Assembly: GCA_003509785.1 (NCBI GenBank)
Contig: DOMY01000313.1
Span: 4,477 to 10,811, forward strand
Length of the DNA: 6,335 bases
Reading direction: 5' to 3'
Source of the DNA: Gemmobacter sp.
Lineage (GTDB): Bacteria > Pseudomonadota > Alphaproteobacteria > Rhodobacterales > Rhodobacteraceae
Every line of letters starts with the position of its first letter. Positions within the stretch are counted from its first letter, which is position 1. The position numbers and the translations under genes were made by a program. Shown one piece after another: positions 5,542 to 6,335 of the stretch. Below the pieces are notes generated by a model, which did no database searches, had not been told where the DNA came from, and was given only the letters and a program-made list of their open reading frames with translations.

Positions 5542-6335
5542 TTACAGCCGGGCGCGCAGCAGTGCCAGAAACGGCCGGGCCAGACGCGAGATCGGGCGGG
5601 CGCTGTCGGTGGAGGCCGTCAGGCTCATGGTCACGCGGGGGCGGAAGGGGCGGCGGATCAGGCCGGGAAAATCGGCCAGCCCATCCACCAGCGCCACACC
5701 CAGACCGGCGGCCACCAAGGGCGCCGCGACCACAGAGGTGGCCACCTGCAGGGCGACATCGCGCACCAGCCCGGCCTCGCGGTAGGCATCTTCCAGCGCC
5801 GGGCCGATGACGGCATGGCTGCCGTATGAGATCAGCGGATAGGGCGCCAGATCGGCGGGGCCAAGGCTGTCCTGAGCCGCCAGCGGATGGCCTTCGGGCA
5901 GCAGCACCGCCAGTTCCACCGGGGCCAGCGGCTCGCTGCGGATGGTGGGGGCAAGGATGGGCGACAGCGTCAGCCCAAGGTCGATATCGCCCACGCGCAG
6001 ACCATCGGCAATTTCACGGGCGGGCAGGCTGTGCAGGTGGACCTTCACCGAAGGATGGGCGGCGCGAAAGGCCAACAGCGCGGGCGGCAGGATCGACCAG
6101 ACCACCGGCAGGCTGGCCCCGATGCGCAAGAGGCCCAGCTTGCGTTCGCCCACGCGGCGGGCAAGATCGCGCAACACCTCGATTTCGCGGAACACGCGGG
6201 CGGCATCATCGGCCAGCAGATGCGCCTCGGGCGTGGGCACAAGGCGGCCTGCGATGCGTTCGAACAGCCGGTAGCCCAGCTGATCTTCCAGATGCTGCAG
6301 CTGTTTCGACGCGGCGGGCTGCGAAATGTTCAGGC
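5542..6335 (-). CDS. LysR-family transcriptional regulator (N-terminus cut off)
   Basis: The frame runs from the right edge to the TAA at 5542-5544, giving 263 visible residues of an expected 290-300; only the first 25-35 residues are missing. The visible start is the second half of the winged-helix DNA-binding domain, LNISQPAASKQLQHLEDQLG (residues 1-20) followed by YRLFERIAGRLVPTPEA, the classic recognition-helix and wing pattern of LysR proteins. A GTG at 6240 is internal and not the start. From about residue 60 on comes the periplasmic-binding-protein-like effector domain, beginning LGLLRIGASLPV. The ligand is unknown; the RLVPTPEA wing resembles OccR/NocR-type amino-acid-responsive members, which is only a loose hint. 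It is transcribed toward the operon rather than divergently, with a 215-bp spacer, so it probably has its own promoter outside the window and controls the operon from the spacer. Confidence 0.9.
   Translation of the reverse strand, partial: LNISQPAASKQLQHLEDQLGYRLFERIAGRLVPTPEAHLLADDAARVFREIEVLRDLARRVGERKLGLLRIGASLPVVWSILPPALLAFRAAHPSVKVHLHSLPAREIADGLRVGDIDLGLTLSPILAPTIRSEPLAPVELAVLLPEGHPLAAQDSLGPADLAPYPLISYGSHAVIGPALEDAYREAGLVRDVALQVATSVVAAPLVAAGLGVALVDGLADFPGLIRRPFRPRVTMSLTASTDSARPISRLARPFLALLRARL

Overview
The window is high-GC, densely coded DNA. Its gene families, codon use and intergenic style suggest an alphaproteobacterium, most likely of the Rhodobacteraceae (Paracoccus/Rhodobacter-like). 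The lineage is inferred from general appearance, as no rRNA or marker gene is present. Five protein-coding genes fill almost all of it. No RNA genes, insertion sequences, phage genes or CRISPR arrays are visible.

Layout: the plus strand at the left edge carries the 3' part of a DAO-family FAD-dependent amine/amino-acid oxidase (PuuB/OrdL-like), which ends at 1241 and is followed by a GC-rich hairpin with a pyrimidine tail. Everything else is on the minus strand and converges on that oxidase. Read in transcription order from the right, there is a LysR-family regulator cut by the window edge (5542-6335) and a 215-bp spacer with a candidate operator palindrome and an unusual 11-bp-period repeat. 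Then come an aldehyde dehydrogenase (3863-5326), a tartrate/D-malate dehydrogenase-family beta-decarboxylating dehydrogenase (2824-3855) and a succinate-semialdehyde dehydrogenase-family enzyme (1338-2813). The last three genes are separated by only 7 and 10 bp. At both junctions the ribosome binding site of the downstream gene overlaps the TGA stop of the upstream gene, so they almost certainly form one translationally coupled operon.

How the genes may work together: all three operon enzymes appear to have complete catalytic residue sets. A semialdehyde dehydrogenase next to a D-malate/tartrate dehydrogenase, under a LysR regulator, suits a route in which a C4 hydroxy-semialdehyde is oxidised to D-malate and then decarboxylated to pyruvate. 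That is the lower half of the CntAB-type L-carnitine degradation pathway (carnitine to trimethylamine plus malic semialdehyde to D-malate to pyruvate). The main alternative is a polyamine/GABA-type route, with PuuB-like oxidase, PuuC-like aldehyde dehydrogenase and GabD ending in succinate; that would leave the D-malate dehydrogenase unexplained. The genes that would decide (a Rieske oxygenase and reductase, or a gamma-glutamylputrescine synthetase) are not in the window.
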